From: Porphyromonadaceae bacterium UBA4702
GTDB taxonomy: Bacteria; Bacteroidota; Bacteroidia; Bacteroidales; Muribaculaceae
NCBI GenBank assembly: GCA_002404675.1
Contig: DHKE01000016.1
Span: forward strand, 1-42,217
Direction of reading: 5' to 3'
DNA length: 42,217 nt
Of the stretch, positions 8,958 through 17,655 are shown piece after piece (position 1 is the stretch's first letter; each line of letters starts with the position of its first letter). The position numbers and the translations under genes are program-made. The notes under the pieces are model-generated. The model searched no databases. It saw nothing but the letters and a program-made list of their open reading frames with translations, and was not told the DNA's origin.

Positions 8958-9665
8958 ATGACAAGCGTATGCGTAGCGACATATAACGGAGAGCGGTACA
9001 TCAGACAGCAGCTCGAGTCTATACTCTGCCAGCTGGGTGATGACGACGAGGTAATTGTCTCTGACGACGGCTCAAGCGACGGCACAGCCGACGTGGTGGA
9101 GGCCATCGGCGACCGCCGCATACGCCTGTTGCACCACCCCGCGCCGCACAGCGTGAACGCCAATTTCGGCTATGCGCTGCGCCACGCTCGCGGGGAATAT
9201 ATATTCCTTGCCGACCAGGACGACGTATGGCTGCCAGGCAAAGTTGACAAGTGCATAGCCGCGCTTGCAGACCATGTATGCGTCATGCACGACTGCCGCA
9301 TCACCGACAGCAGCCTCAACCCGACAGGGGAGACGCTCTTGCGTCAGCTCGGCGCGAAAACCGGATTTTGGGCCAACTTGATGCGCAACCGCTACACGGG
9401 GTGCTGCATGGCGTTCCGCAGCAGCCTGATGCGCCGCATACTGCCTATACCGCAGTCACGCCTGTTCTACCATGACAACTGGATAGGCCTCAACGCCGCG
9501 CTGTGCGGCAGCGTCGCCTTCTTGCCTTTCGAGGGGCTGCTATTCCGCCGCCACGAAGCCTCCGGCTCTTCCGCCGCCGGCAAAAGCCGTCTCTCGCTGA
9601 CTCAAAAAATAATGAGCAGAGCCGCGCTGCTGTGGCACATCTGCCTTCGACTAACACGAAAATGA
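8958..9665 (+). CDS. Glycosyltransferase family 2 (paralogue of preceding gene)
   Basis: At 235 residues this is a compact GT2 domain with ATYNGERYIRQQLESIL, SDDGSSDGT and LADQDDVWLPGK motifs, then TGCCMAFRSSLM and HDNWIGL in the acceptor half. It is closely related to the preceding gene, from which it is separated by 4 bp, and its stop codon overlaps the next start by four bases (ATGA). The role is inferred as one glycosidic linkage in the repeat unit. It is somewhat shorter than its paralogue at the C-terminus. Confidence 0.88.
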   Translation: MTSVCVATYNGERYIRQQLESILCQLGDDDEVIVSDDGSSDGTADVVEAIGDRRIRLLHHPAPHSVNANFGYALRHARGEYIFLADQDDVWLPGKVDKCIAALADHVCVMHDCRITDSSLNPTGETLLRQLGAKTGFWANLMRNRYTGCCMAFRSSLMRRILPIPQSRLFYHDNWIGLNAALCGSVAFLPFEGLLFRRHEASGSSAAGKSRLSLTQKIMSRAALLWHICLRLTRK

Positions 9666-10501
9666 ACACGACGCGAACCATCAATGCCTCGATAGTGACA
9701 TACCTCACTCCTCCCGACGAGCTGAAAAAGCTGATTGCCTCGCTGGAACGTTCACCCGTACACCGCATATACGTCATCGACCACTCCCCCGACACGTCCA
9801 TAAAAAGATGCCTTGAGGGCTGTGACCGAATAACATACCACCATGAGGAAAACCTCGGCTACGGACGCGGTCACAACTACGGCATTGCAGCTTCGGTAGA
9901 CAACGGCGCGGACTACCACCTCGTGGTAAACCCCGACGTATACTGGACAGACCCGGTAGTGGAGTCACTGGCTGACTATATGGATGCCAACCCCGACTGC
10001 GGGCTGGTGATGCCCAAAATCCTGTATCCGGACGGCGAAACGCAGTACCTGTGCAAGATGCTCCCCTCGCCGGCAGACCTGATAGTGCGCCGGTTTATCC
10101 CTGTCAAGGGTGTGCGGCGGCGGCTGAACACACGCTACGAGCTACGCGGCTTCGGCTATGACACTCCCATGGAGGTGCCGTCACTCTCAGGCTGCTTCAT
10201 GTTCATGCGCTGCGCCGTGCTGCGCCGGGTCGGGTATTTCGACCCGCGCTTCTTCATGTATGCCGAAGACCTTGACCTGTGCCGCCGCATAGGCGCGCAG
10301 TCCAAGACCGTGTTCTATCCCAAAGTGTGCGTGTACCACGCATACGCCAAGGGGAGCTACCACAACCGCCGGCTGCTGCGCTACCACCTCAACAGCACGT
10401 TCAAGTACTTCAACAAATGGGGCTGGCTGTTCGACAGCGAGCGGCGCAGACGCAACCGCGAGTGCCGCCGGCATATCGCCGACGTAAACAACAAACAGTA
10501 A
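9662..10501 (+). CDS. Glycosyltransferase family 2 (WbbL-like)
   Basis: The start at 9662 (MNTTRTINASIVTY) gives a normal GT2 N-terminus; the frame is open further upstream to 9503 but that would overlap the previous gene by 160 bases with basic, Pro-rich sequence, so it is rejected. The 279-residue protein has IVTY at the first strand, ENLGYGRGHNYGIAAS, the DxD-type motif in VVNPDVYW, and the LSGCFMFMR..YAEDLDLCRRI region typical of rhamnosyltransferase-like WbbL proteins. It probably adds a sugar, possibly rhamnose, during repeat-unit assembly. The four-base overlap with the preceding stop implies translational coupling. Confidence 0.87.
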   Translation: MNTTRTINASIVTYLTPPDELKKLIASLERSPVHRIYVIDHSPDTSIKRCLEGCDRITYHHEENLGYGRGHNYGIAASVDNGADYHLVVNPDVYWTDPVVESLADYMDANPDCGLVMPKILYPDGETQYLCKMLPSPADLIVRRFIPVKGVRRRLNTRYELRGFGYDTPMEVPSLSGCFMFMRCAVLRRVGYFDPRFFMYAEDLDLCRRIGAQSKTVFYPKVCVYHAYAKGSYHNRRLLRYHLNSTFKYFNKWGWLFDSERRRRNRECRRHIADVNNKQ

Positions 10502-10513
10502 TACAGACAAACC

Positions 10514-11476
10514 ATGCGCATAAGATACTACCAGGGTGTACCCGATTCGCGTGAACCGCATTCCAAAATATTGGCTCATAACATCTTTGCCCTTGCCATC
10601 CTGTGTCTGCAATGGATATTCATAGTCCTGCATACGCTATTCGCCAAACGCCGCACCTACCGCCACGAGGTAACTCTGTGCCTGATATTCCGCAACGAAG
10701 CCCGTTTTATGCGCGAATGGATTGAATACTATCTGATTATAGGTGTTGACCATTTCTATCTGTACAACAATTTTTCCGATGACAACTACCTCGAAGTGCT
10801 GCAGCCGTACATCGATAACGGCATGGTGACTCTCATAGACTGGCCTCACGAATGTGCGCAGATTGACGCTTACAACGACTGCTACAGGCGCTTCCGCAAC
10901 GAGGCGCACTGGATAGGCTACATAGATGCCGACGAGTTCATAAACCTGCGCCGCGACAACAACATCAAGACGCTGCTGCACAGTTTCCGGCACTGTCCCT
11001 CTTTAGTGCTTCACTGGCGAGACTTCGGCACTTCTGGACATACGGAATACATGCCCGGCGAACTCGTCACCGAGCGGTACACTGCCGCATGGCCGTGGCT
11101 GTGCCACCTCGGCAAATCGTTCATAAACAATGATTATGACTTCTGCCGCATCTGGGTGCATGAGCATTGGGCGCGATACCTCGGCATGAGATTGTATCCT
11201 GTAGCCGACAACAAGCTCCCTGTGCCGTATGCCCCGACACTGTGGCGGCGAGGAATAGGGCAGCGTGCATACATCAACCATTATTTCAGCAAGTCTTACG
11301 ACTGGTACATGTACAAGGATTTCAATCGCGGCGACGTGTATAGCCATGACAACATTGAGCTGAAAAAGAAGAAGGGCCGATTTGAGATGCACGAGCTGAA
11401 CTGCTCCACCCGCGACTACTCAATACAGCGGTGGCTCGTGCTACTGAAACTGCGCATGGGCAAAAAACTCGACTAA
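10514..11476 (+). CDS. Glycosyltransferase family 92-like protein
   Basis: The 320-residue protein has a hydrophobic N-terminal segment (about 26-43), then the family 92 hallmarks: LCLIFRNEARFMREWIEYY, GVDHFYLYNNFSDDNY and the DxD motif in GYIDADEFI. GT92 enzymes characterised in animals transfer galactose; bacterial members occur in polysaccharide loci, so a hexosyltransferase role is likely but the sugar is not known. Late motifs (INHYFSKSYDWYMYK) also fit. The start is the first ATG after the preceding stop, 12 bp downstream. An alternative internal start would remove the membrane-anchor-like helix. Confidence 0.83.
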   Translation: MRIRYYQGVPDSREPHSKILAHNIFALAILCLQWIFIVLHTLFAKRRTYRHEVTLCLIFRNEARFMREWIEYYLIIGVDHFYLYNNFSDDNYLEVLQPYIDNGMVTLIDWPHECAQIDAYNDCYRRFRNEAHWIGYIDADEFINLRRDNNIKTLLHSFRHCPSLVLHWRDFGTSGHTEYMPGELVTERYTAAWPWLCHLGKSFINNDYDFCRIWVHEHWARYLGMRLYPVADNKLPVPYAPTLWRRGIGQRAYINHYFSKSYDWYMYKDFNRGDVYSHDNIELKKKKGRFEMHELNCSTRDYSIQRWLVLLKLRMGKKLD

Positions 11477-11488
11477 GCACGACTCACG

Positions 11489-13006
11489 ATGAGTGACAGC
11501 GACAACAAGCGCATAGCCCGCAACACGATGTACCTGTACATACGCATGGCGGTCATGATGATAGTCCGCCTGTACACCGTGCGCGTTGTCCTCGGCATAC
11601 TCGGCATCGACGACTACGGCCTGTGGACAGCGATTACCGGCTTTGTCACCGGCTTCACCTTCATCTCACCGACGCTCGTGGCTGCCGTGCAACGTTTCCT
11701 CAACTTCGACATGGGCAAGGGTGGGGAGAACCTTCGGCGCATCTTCGCAACCGGCTTCTGGTTTTTCGTCGCCGTCGCGCTGCTTACAGTCGCCGTGCTG
11801 GAGACTTTCGGGCTGTGGTTTCTCTCCTCGCGCATGACCATACCGCCAGGCATGGAGACGCAAGCCGCGTGGACGTTCCAGTTCTGCATACTCGTCCTGG
11901 TCGCCAACACCATGCGCATGCCCTACGAGTCAGTCATCGTCGCCTCGGAGAGGATGTCATTCTACGCCGTCGTCTGCCTGCTTGAGGCTGTGCTGCTGCT
12001 CGGCATCGTGTTCGTGCTGCCATACACCGCTGCCGACCTGCGGCTGCCGGCATACGGGCTGCTGACACTGGCTGCCGAAACCGTCATCACGCTGACATAC
12101 GTCACTTTCAGCCGCAGCAAGTTCCGGTACGTGCGCATAAGCCGCATACGCGACTGGTCGCTCGTGAAAAAAATGGCCTCGTTCAGCGGATGGAACATCT
12201 TGGGGTCGCTCGCATCGATGCTCTCGCTGCAAGGAGTCAATGTGCTTATAAACATGTATTTCGGCGTTGCCGGCAATGCGGCTTACGGCATCGCCGTGCA
12301 GGTGCATACCGCCGTCTTCATACTCGTCACCAACATCAGCAAGGCCTCCTCGCCGCGAATAGTCAAGGACTATGCCGCCGGACGGCTCGCAGAGATGAGG
12401 TCGCTGGTGCTGAATATCGGCAAATTCACCTACCTGCTGATACTGCTGCTGGCTATACCGGCAATGTTCAACATCGAGACGCTGCTGCACCTGTGGCTCG
12501 GCGACACGCTGCCGCCGGACGCTGCCATGTACAGTATATTGACGATATCACAGGTGCTTGTGGTCAGCTTCACGCCGCCGATAGACTCCGCCGTGTTCGC
12601 CACCGGGCGCATACGCAACTACCAGCTCATACTCGGCAGTCTCATCACGCTCAATTTCCTGCTGACATGGGTGCTGTACGCTTGCGGCATGCCGTTCATC
12701 ACTGCCGCTTGGGTCAAGGTAGGGGTTGAGATAGCCATACTCACCGCACGCATCATCTGCCTGCGTATACGCTGCGAGCTGCCCGAAGGGCAATACCTGC
12801 GCCGGGCGATACTCCCTGCCGCAGCCGTCACAGCCGTGTGTGCAGCCGCTGTCGCGCTTGTATGGCAATGCACCGGCAGTATGCAGCCGCTGCTTCGCCT
12901 GACAGTCACCGTACTCGCGCTGCTGCCCGTATATGCCGCCTCGGTGTGGCTTCTAGCCCTCACGCCCGGACAGCGCAGCGCAGTCACCGCACGTTTGAAG
13001 CACTGA
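11489..13006 (+). CDS. Oligosaccharide flippase (Wzx-like)
   Basis: The 505-residue product is a polytopic membrane protein with about 12-14 hydrophobic segments and the polysaccharide-biosynthesis/MOP superfamily pattern: NTMYLYIRMAVMMIVRLYTVRVVLGILGIDDYGLW near the N-terminus, and FSGWNILGSLASMLSLQGVNVLIN in the middle. It would move the finished undecaprenyl-linked repeat unit across the inner membrane. As the last gene of the operon it completes a Wzx/Wzy-type set. It ends 13 bp before the convergent yidD stop, with no clear terminator between. Confidence 0.9.
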   Translation: MSDSDNKRIARNTMYLYIRMAVMMIVRLYTVRVVLGILGIDDYGLWTAITGFVTGFTFISPTLVAAVQRFLNFDMGKGGENLRRIFATGFWFFVAVALLTVAVLETFGLWFLSSRMTIPPGMETQAAWTFQFCILVLVANTMRMPYESVIVASERMSFYAVVCLLEAVLLLGIVFVLPYTAADLRLPAYGLLTLAAETVITLTYVTFSRSKFRYVRISRIRDWSLVKKMASFSGWNILGSLASMLSLQGVNVLINMYFGVAGNAAYGIAVQVHTAVFILVTNISKASSPRIVKDYAAGRLAEMRSLVLNIGKFTYLLILLLAIPAMFNIETLLHLWLGDTLPPDAAMYSILTISQVLVVSFTPPIDSAVFATGRIRNYQLILGSLITLNFLLTWVLYACGMPFITAAWVKVGVEIAILTARIICLRIRCELPEGQYLRRAILPAAAVTAVCAAAVALVWQCTGSMQPLLRLTVTVLALLPVYAASVWLLALTPGQRSAVTARLKH

Positions 13007-13018
13007 CTAAATACGCAC

Positions 13019-13282
13019 TTACTTTTTCGGGGGAACGGGGTCATACCCATGGCCGCCCCACGGATGACACCGCGACAGGCGGCGCAACGCAAGCCAGCCG
13101 CCGCGCAACAGACCGTGTATGCGTATCGCCTCTATGGCATACTGGCTGCACGTCGGCGTATAGCGGCATGACGGAGGAAACAGCGGCGAAATCGCGCCTC
13201 TATAGAACTGTATAAGCCCGATGACAAGCCACCGCAGCAGCCGTGCGGGAAACGTCAGGCAGCGGCGCAGCGCAGCATTCAT
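13019..13282 (-). CDS. yidD: Membrane protein insertion efficiency factor YidD
   Basis: The chosen start gives 87 residues ([18 protein letters not shown]...), typical for YidD; the frame is open further upstream but only across rnpA. The family core is complete: [27 protein letters not shown], then [23 protein letters not shown]. YidD is a small amphipathic protein at the inner membrane that assists YidC-dependent insertion. The ATG overlaps the rnpA stop by four bases (ATGA), the usual rnpA-yidD coupling. Confidence 0.93.
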   Translation of the reverse strand: MNAALRRCLTFPARLLRWLVIGLIQFYRGAISPLFPPSCRYTPTCSQYAIEAIRIHGLLRGGWLALRRLSRCHPWGGHGYDPVPPKK

Positions 13283-13731
13283 GGCATAGCCTCCTGCTTT
13301 TCCGCAAGCGCCTTGCGCAGCTTGTTCAGGAGCGTGACTACAGCCGACTGCACCTTGGCATAACCGCATTTCTTGTCGGAGATGTAGACGAATGAGAGCG
13401 ACACAGTGGCGTATGGCATAGAGCATACGCAGTCCAGCAGCTGACGGCGCGACAGCCGGTATGCTTCGCGCACACGGCGGCGCATCAGCACACGGTCAAC
13501 GGCATGACGCTGCTTGCGCTTCGGTATCGTAACCATCATCTGCACCGGCGCTATCCCCTTGGGAACGTCCCCTCTGAACGAAGCCGCAAGTTCCGCCTGC
13601 GAGAGCGCACGCCACTGCATACGCAGCGGGTAGGAATACAGCGAGTTGCCGCCGTCATACAGACCGTTAACGAGCGTCCTGTGGTGCAGACGGTCAGCCT
13701 TGCGCAGAGTCAGCCTCGGCGCGTCTGGCAT
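13279..13731 (-). CDS. rnpA: Ribonuclease P protein component
   Basis: This is the protein subunit of RNase P, which with the catalytic RNA matures tRNA 5' ends. The N-terminus [20 protein letters not shown] matches the usual start of RnpA, and the RNR-type motif follows ([16 protein letters not shown]). In-frame starts further upstream exist (ATG 13788, TTG 13800), but the promoter -7 box lies at 13798-13805, so those would leave almost no leader; the ATG at 13731 gives a leader of about 60 nt and a 150-residue protein. The segment [18 protein letters not shown] is a lineage-type insertion at the N-terminal strand. It is translationally coupled to yidD. Confidence 0.9.
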   Translation of the reverse strand: MPDAPRLTLRKADRLHHRTLVNGLYDGGNSLYSYPLRMQWRALSQAELAASFRGDVPKGIAPVQMMVTIPKRKQRHAVDRVLMRRRVREAYRLSRRQLLDCVCSMPYATVSLSFVYISDKKCGYAKVQSAVVTLLNKLRKALAEKQEAMP

Positions 13732-13797
13732 GGTGGCATCAAGTGCCGCTGTGTCTCGAATGGTCTTGTTCAGTGTCGCTGTATCCATATCGTGATG

Positions 13798-13828
13798 CAA
13801 AAATAATAAAAACCTCCCTCACTGCAAA
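13798..13828 (-). promoter_or_regulatory. rnpA-yidD promoter
   Basis: On the minus strand TTTG (13828-13825) is followed after 19 bp by TATTTTTG (13805-13798), a full match to the Bacteroidetes consensus. Its position argues for the internal rnpA start at 13731. Confidence 0.7.
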
Positions 13829-13840
13829 GCGGGGCATTTT

Positions 13841-13880
13841 CTCCGAAAATTCGGAGTTCTCCTAGTTGGGAGAACTCCGA
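13841..13880. other. Nested inverted repeats upstream of rnpA
   Basis: TCGGAGTTCTCC (13851-13862) and GGAGAACTCCGA (13869-13880) form a perfect 12-bp stem with a 6-base loop. CTCCGAA at 13841-13847 can pair instead with TTCGGAG at 13850-13856, so the central strand has two possible partners. It lies between the oxidoreductase terminator and the rnpA promoter, and may be a second terminator. Confidence 0.6.
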
Positions 13881-13902
13881 AGACAATTAACCAAATAAGC
13901 GA

Positions 13903-13930
13903 AGAGGCCGCGCCGGTCGGCGCAACCTCT
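13903..13930 (-). terminator. Terminator of the 2-oxoacid oxidoreductase operon
   Basis: A 12-bp GC-rich stem (13903-13914 with 13919-13930, two G-U pairs) with a four-base loop lies 38 bp after the last stop codon, read on the minus strand. Confidence 0.65.
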
Positions 13931-13968
13931 CCTATCATGAATTGAGAATTCAACGTATCGAGTCGTCT

Positions 13969-14508
13969 TTATTTGAGCAATGTGCGTCCCTTCTCGATAG
14001 CCTGCTCGTTGAGAGGTATCAGCTTGTGGTGACGCTCGGGGAGAGACTTCTTCAGACCCTTGATGACATTCTCCATGGGGAGCTTGTAGGGCATGGCCTC
14101 AAGCAATGCGCCCATTACCACCATGTTGTAAGCCTTGGAGTTGCCGATTTCCATGGTAGCCTCCATAGCGTCGATGGGGTAGATCTTGATGTCGTCGCGG
14201 GTGGGGCGGTTGTGGATGCCGTTGGTATCGAAGATGAGGATGCCGCCGGGTTTCACCTTGGGAGCGAACTTGTCGAGGCTCTGCTGGTTGAGAGCGATGA
14301 CGATGTCATATTTGTCGAGTACGGGAGATGAAATTCTCTCGTCGCTGAGGATGACAGTCACATTGGCGGTACCGCCGCGCTGTTCGGGGCCGTAAGACGG
14401 CATCCAGGTTACCTCCTTGTCGTCCATAAGTCCTGAATAGGCGAGGATTTTACCCATAGAGAGGACACCTTGACCGCCGAATCCGGCTATGATGATTTCT
14501 TCTTTCAT
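13969..14508 (-). CDS. 2-oxoacid:ferredoxin oxidoreductase, gamma subunit
   Basis: The start at 14508 (MKEEIIIAGFGGQGV) is the canonical N-terminus; an upstream in-frame start adds 14 residues that overlap the spacer and is not needed. The 179-residue protein has the GFGGQG motif at 9-14 and the SYGPEQRGGTANV segment typical of the gamma domain of pyruvate/ketoisovalerate oxidoreductases. It is the last of four subunit genes. With the alpha, beta and ferredoxin subunits it would oxidatively decarboxylate a 2-oxoacid to an acyl-CoA, reducing ferredoxin. Branched-chain specificity is by homology of the neighbouring VorB-like subunit only. Confidence 0.9.
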   Translation of the reverse strand: MKEEIIIAGFGGQGVLSMGKILAYSGLMDDKEVTWMPSYGPEQRGGTANVTVILSDERISSPVLDKYDIVIALNQQSLDKFAPKVKPGGILIFDTNGIHNRPTRDDIKIYPIDAMEATMEIGNSKAYNMVVMGALLEAMPYKLPMENVIKGLKKSLPERHHKLIPLNEQAIEKGRTLLK

Positions 14509-14530
14509 TGGTTGATTCCTGTGTTTGGGG

Positions 14531-15292
<762 letters not shown>

Positions 15293-15317
15293 TGATTTCG
15301 ATAGGTTAGAGCATTAA

Positions 15318-16400
15318 TTACTTCTTGATGATTTTCTCATTGAGAGCGTCGAGTACCTCATCGGGGCTGGGGATGATACCGCCGAGGCGACCGAAGTGCT
15401 CTACGGGGATAGCGTCATGGACGGCGAGGCGAACGTCTTCGATCATCTGGCCGGCGTTGAGCTCTACGCAGAGGATGCCTTTCTTGCCCTGTGCAGCACG
15501 GTTGATAGCCTCTGTCGGGAACGGCCACAGTGTGATAGGACGGATGATGCCCACCTTGATGCCCTGCTCGGCTGCCATCTCCTGTGCCTTGGCGCAGATG
15601 CGGGCGATTGTGCCGAAAGCGACGATCAGATAGTCTGCGCCTTCAACGTTGATTTCCTCCCAGCGTGTCTCGTTCTTCTCTATTTCGCGGTAGCGAGCCT
15701 GCAGCTCGTGGTTGATGACCTCCATGCGAGCTGATTCGAGTTCGAGTGATGTCACCACGTTGCGCTTGCGCAAGTCCTTGCGGCCTGTTGTCGCCCAGGG
15801 GCATTCCTTGCGGATCTGCTCCTCTGTGCGGCGCGGACGCTGCTCGGGGAGGACAACCTTCTCCATCATCTGGCCTACGATACCGTCGGCAAGAATCATT
15901 GCAGGGTTGGTATATTTGAAGGCGAGGTCCATGCCGAGACCTACGAAGTCAACCATCTCCTGAACGGTAGAGGGGGCGAGGACAATGAGGTGGTAGTCAC
16001 CGTGGCCGCCGCCCTTGGTAGCCTGGAAGTAGTCTGCCTGCGAAGGCTGGATAGTGCCGAGGCCCGGACCGCCGCGCATTACGTTGAGGATGAGCGCGGG
16101 CAGCGATGCAGCTGCGATGTAGGAGATACCCTCCTGCTTGAGGCTGACACCGGGTGATGAAGATGATGTCATACAAGCCTTGCCGCTTGATGCGCCGCCA
16201 TAAACCATGTTGATGGCAGCTACTTCAGACTCTGCCTGGAGCACTACCATACCGGTTGTCTCCCAGGGCATGAGTTCTTCGAGAGTTTCGAGCACTTCCG
16301 ACTGAGGGGTGATAGGGTATCCGAAATAGCCGTCGAAGCCATATCTGATGGCGGCGTGGGCTATAGCCTCGTTACCTTTCATGAGTCTTACCTCTTCCAT
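15318..16400 (-). CDS. vorB: 3-methyl-2-oxobutanoate:ferredoxin oxidoreductase, alpha subunit VorB
   Basis: This 360-residue subunit begins with the family pattern MKGNEAIAHAAIRYGFDGYFGYPITPQSEV and has SSSSPGVSLKQEGISY, then the middle region with RGGPGLGTIQPSQADYFQ. The arrangement ferredoxin - alpha - beta - gamma with this alpha subunit is the one annotated as VorB-containing in Bacteroides relatives. It binds the 2-oxoacid and CoA together with the TPP subunit. Products would be branched-chain acyl-CoAs (isobutyryl-, isovaleryl-CoA) from valine or leucine breakdown, or the reverse reaction. The enzyme is oxygen-sensitive in known cases. Confidence 0.9.
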   Translation of the reverse strand: MEEVRLMKGNEAIAHAAIRYGFDGYFGYPITPQSEVLETLEELMPWETTGMVVLQAESEVAAINMVYGGASSGKACMTSSSSPGVSLKQEGISYIAAASLPALILNVMRGGPGLGTIQPSQADYFQATKGGGHGDYHLIVLAPSTVQEMVDFVGLGMDLAFKYTNPAMILADGIVGQMMEKVVLPEQRPRRTEEQIRKECPWATTGRKDLRKRNVVTSLELESARMEVINHELQARYREIEKNETRWEEINVEGADYLIVAFGTIARICAKAQEMAAEQGIKVGIIRPITLWPFPTEAINRAAQGKKGILCVELNAGQMIEDVRLAVHDAIPVEHFGRLGGIIPSPDEVLDALNEKIIKK

Positions 16401-16477
16401 ATCGATGTTTTTTCTTTTGTCTGTTGGTAATTGAGTTAGAATAAAGTGTTTGGGGTGTTGGATGCGTTACCGCAAGG

Positions 16478-16708
16478 TCAGTCCACCTTGACGCGGTAAA
16501 CCTCGATGCAAGCATCGGGGCAAACCCAAGCGCATGAGCAGCAGCCAGTACAATTGTCAGGGTTGGCCATGTAGGCATAATGGTAGCCACGGTCATTGAC
16601 TTCGTTGGGCTGTAATGAGAGAGTTTTGGTGGGACATGCCACCACGCAGAGGTTGCATCCCTTGCATCTCTCCGTATTCACGGTGATTGCTCCTTTTACT
16701 TTTGCCAT
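16478..16708 (-). CDS. 2-oxoacid:ferredoxin oxidoreductase, 4Fe-4S ferredoxin subunit
   Basis: The 76-residue protein is a two-cluster ferredoxin: C15-x2-C18-x2-C21-x3-C25-P and C53-x2-C56-x2-C59-x3-C63-P. It passes electrons from the TPP site to soluble ferredoxin. It is the first gene of the operon and 77 bp ahead of the alpha subunit, the largest gap in the set. The start ATG is preceded by a promoter box 29 bp upstream, giving a short leader. Confidence 0.93.
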   Translation of the reverse strand: MAKVKGAITVNTERCKGCNLCVVACPTKTLSLQPNEVNDRGYHYAYMANPDNCTGCCSCAWVCPDACIEVYRVKVD

Positions 16709-16736
16709 ATTTAGAGTCTTTGATTGTTAGGTTGCA

Positions 16737-16744
16737 CAAAAGTA
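16737..16744 (-). promoter_or_regulatory. -7 box of the 2-oxoacid oxidoreductase operon
   Basis: TACTTTTG on the minus strand is a full TAnnTTTG match. No good -33 element is visible, which may mean an activator is needed; a palindrome lies just upstream at 16778-16795. Confidence 0.6.
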
Positions 16745-16777
16745 ATCATTTTTTCCGTTGGGGTGGTTGCTGCATTT

Positions 16778-16795
16778 ATATGTTACATAACATAT
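16778..16795. promoter_or_regulatory. 18-bp perfect palindrome, candidate operator
   Basis: ATATGTTA-CA-TAACATAT is a perfect inverted repeat centred about 45 bp upstream of the operon's -7 box. The form suits a dimeric regulator; the core TGTTACATAACA is reminiscent of CRP/FNR-type sites, but no regulator can be named. It also lies just beyond the end of the sirtuin gene, so a role in that transcript's 3' end cannot be excluded. Confidence 0.5.
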
Positions 16796-16822
16796 TCTAT
16801 GCTTTCCACCCCTGACGGCCTG

Positions 16823-17512
16823 TCATTCGGCCAGTATTTCGGCCAAACGTGCCATGCCTTGTGTCGCGGGCAGGGCGATTACGTTCACTCCCGGTATGCC
16901 GGACACGTCAGCCGGACGCGGGTCGATGTAGTAGATAGGCACGCCAGGGCGCACGAAGTTGATGAGCCCGGCTGCGGGGTAGACCACCAGCGAGGTGCCT
17001 ACGACCACGAATATGTCAGCCTCCGAGGCCAGCTGCGCAGCAGCCGCCATGTTGGGCACATCCTCATGGAAGAAGACTATGTGCGGACGCATCAGGTCGC
17101 CGCGAGGGCCCCGTGTCTGCGGGGTCGTCTCCATGGTTTCCTCCGTCACGGGGATGATGTAGTTGGGGTCTGACACAGAGCGTATCTTCATCAGCTCGCC
17201 GTGCAGGTGAAGCACGTGGGTGGAGCCGGCACGCTCGTGCAGGTCATCAACGTTCTGCGTGATGATGCGCACGTCATACTGGCTCTCGAGACGCGCAAGT
17301 ATCTTGTGCGCCTCGTTGGGCTGCGCTTTTGGGAGGGCGCGGCGACGCTCGTTGTAGAAGCGGTGTATCAGCTCCGGGTCTTTGGCAAAGCCTTCGGCGC
17401 TTGCCACCTTCATCACGTCATAGTTTTCCCACAGTCCGTCGGTGTCACGGAATGTCTTGATGCCGCTCTCTGCTGAGATGCCGGCACCTGAAGAGATTAC
17501 GAGTTTTTTCAT
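16823..17512 (-). CDS. cobB: NAD-dependent protein deacylase (SIR2 family, class III type)
   Basis: The 229-residue protein has the sirtuin core: GAGISAESGIKTFR near residue 9, TQNVDDLHERAG at 85-96, and the catalytic histidine in HLHGE at about H104. The Y53-x-x-R56 pair (FYNER) is the class III (SIRT5/CobB) signature that binds succinyl- or malonyl-lysine. There is no cysteine anywhere in the protein, so the usual four-cysteine zinc site is absent; the loop after HGE is short. It would remove acyl groups from protein lysines using NAD+. It is monocistronic with its own promoter; nadA nearby is in a separate transcript. Confidence 0.9.
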   Translation of the reverse strand: MKKLVISSGAGISAESGIKTFRDTDGLWENYDVMKVASAEGFAKDPELIHRFYNERRRALPKAQPNEAHKILARLESQYDVRIITQNVDDLHERAGSTHVLHLHGELMKIRSVSDPNYIIPVTEETMETTPQTRGPRGDLMRPHIVFFHEDVPNMAAAAQLASEADIFVVVGTSLVVYPAAGLINFVRPGVPIYYIDPRPADVSGIPGVNVIALPATQGMARLAEILAE

Positions 17513-17549
17513 TATGGTTATGGTGAAAATGATTTGGATTTTTCGTCTG

Positions 17550-17580
17550 CAAAGTTACTAATTTTCCATGACATACACAA
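17550..17580 (-). promoter_or_regulatory. Promoter of the sirtuin gene
   Basis: TTG (17580-17578) and TAACTTTG (17557-17550) on the minus strand are 20 bp apart, 37 bp before the ATG. Confidence 0.65.
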
Positions 17581-17598
17581 CTCGCTGATTTACAACAA

Positions 17599-17625
17599 GA
17601 AGCCACCCGCGTTGCAGGTGGCTTC
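17599..17625 (-). terminator. Terminator of aspA
   Basis: GAAGCCACC (17599-17607) pairs perfectly with GGTGGCTTC (17617-17625); on the minus strand it is followed by TTGTTGT. It is 30 bp after the aspA stop codon. Confidence 0.7.
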
Positions 17626-17655
17626 AGTATCATTTCAGCCGTTGAAGGGCTGGCA

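Noticed and set aside
9503..9661. Upstream extension of the third GT2 gene
   Set aside because: It overlaps the preceding transferase gene by about 160 bases and encodes basic, Pro-rich sequence unlike any GT2 N-terminus; the ATGA junction at 9662-9665 is a better start.
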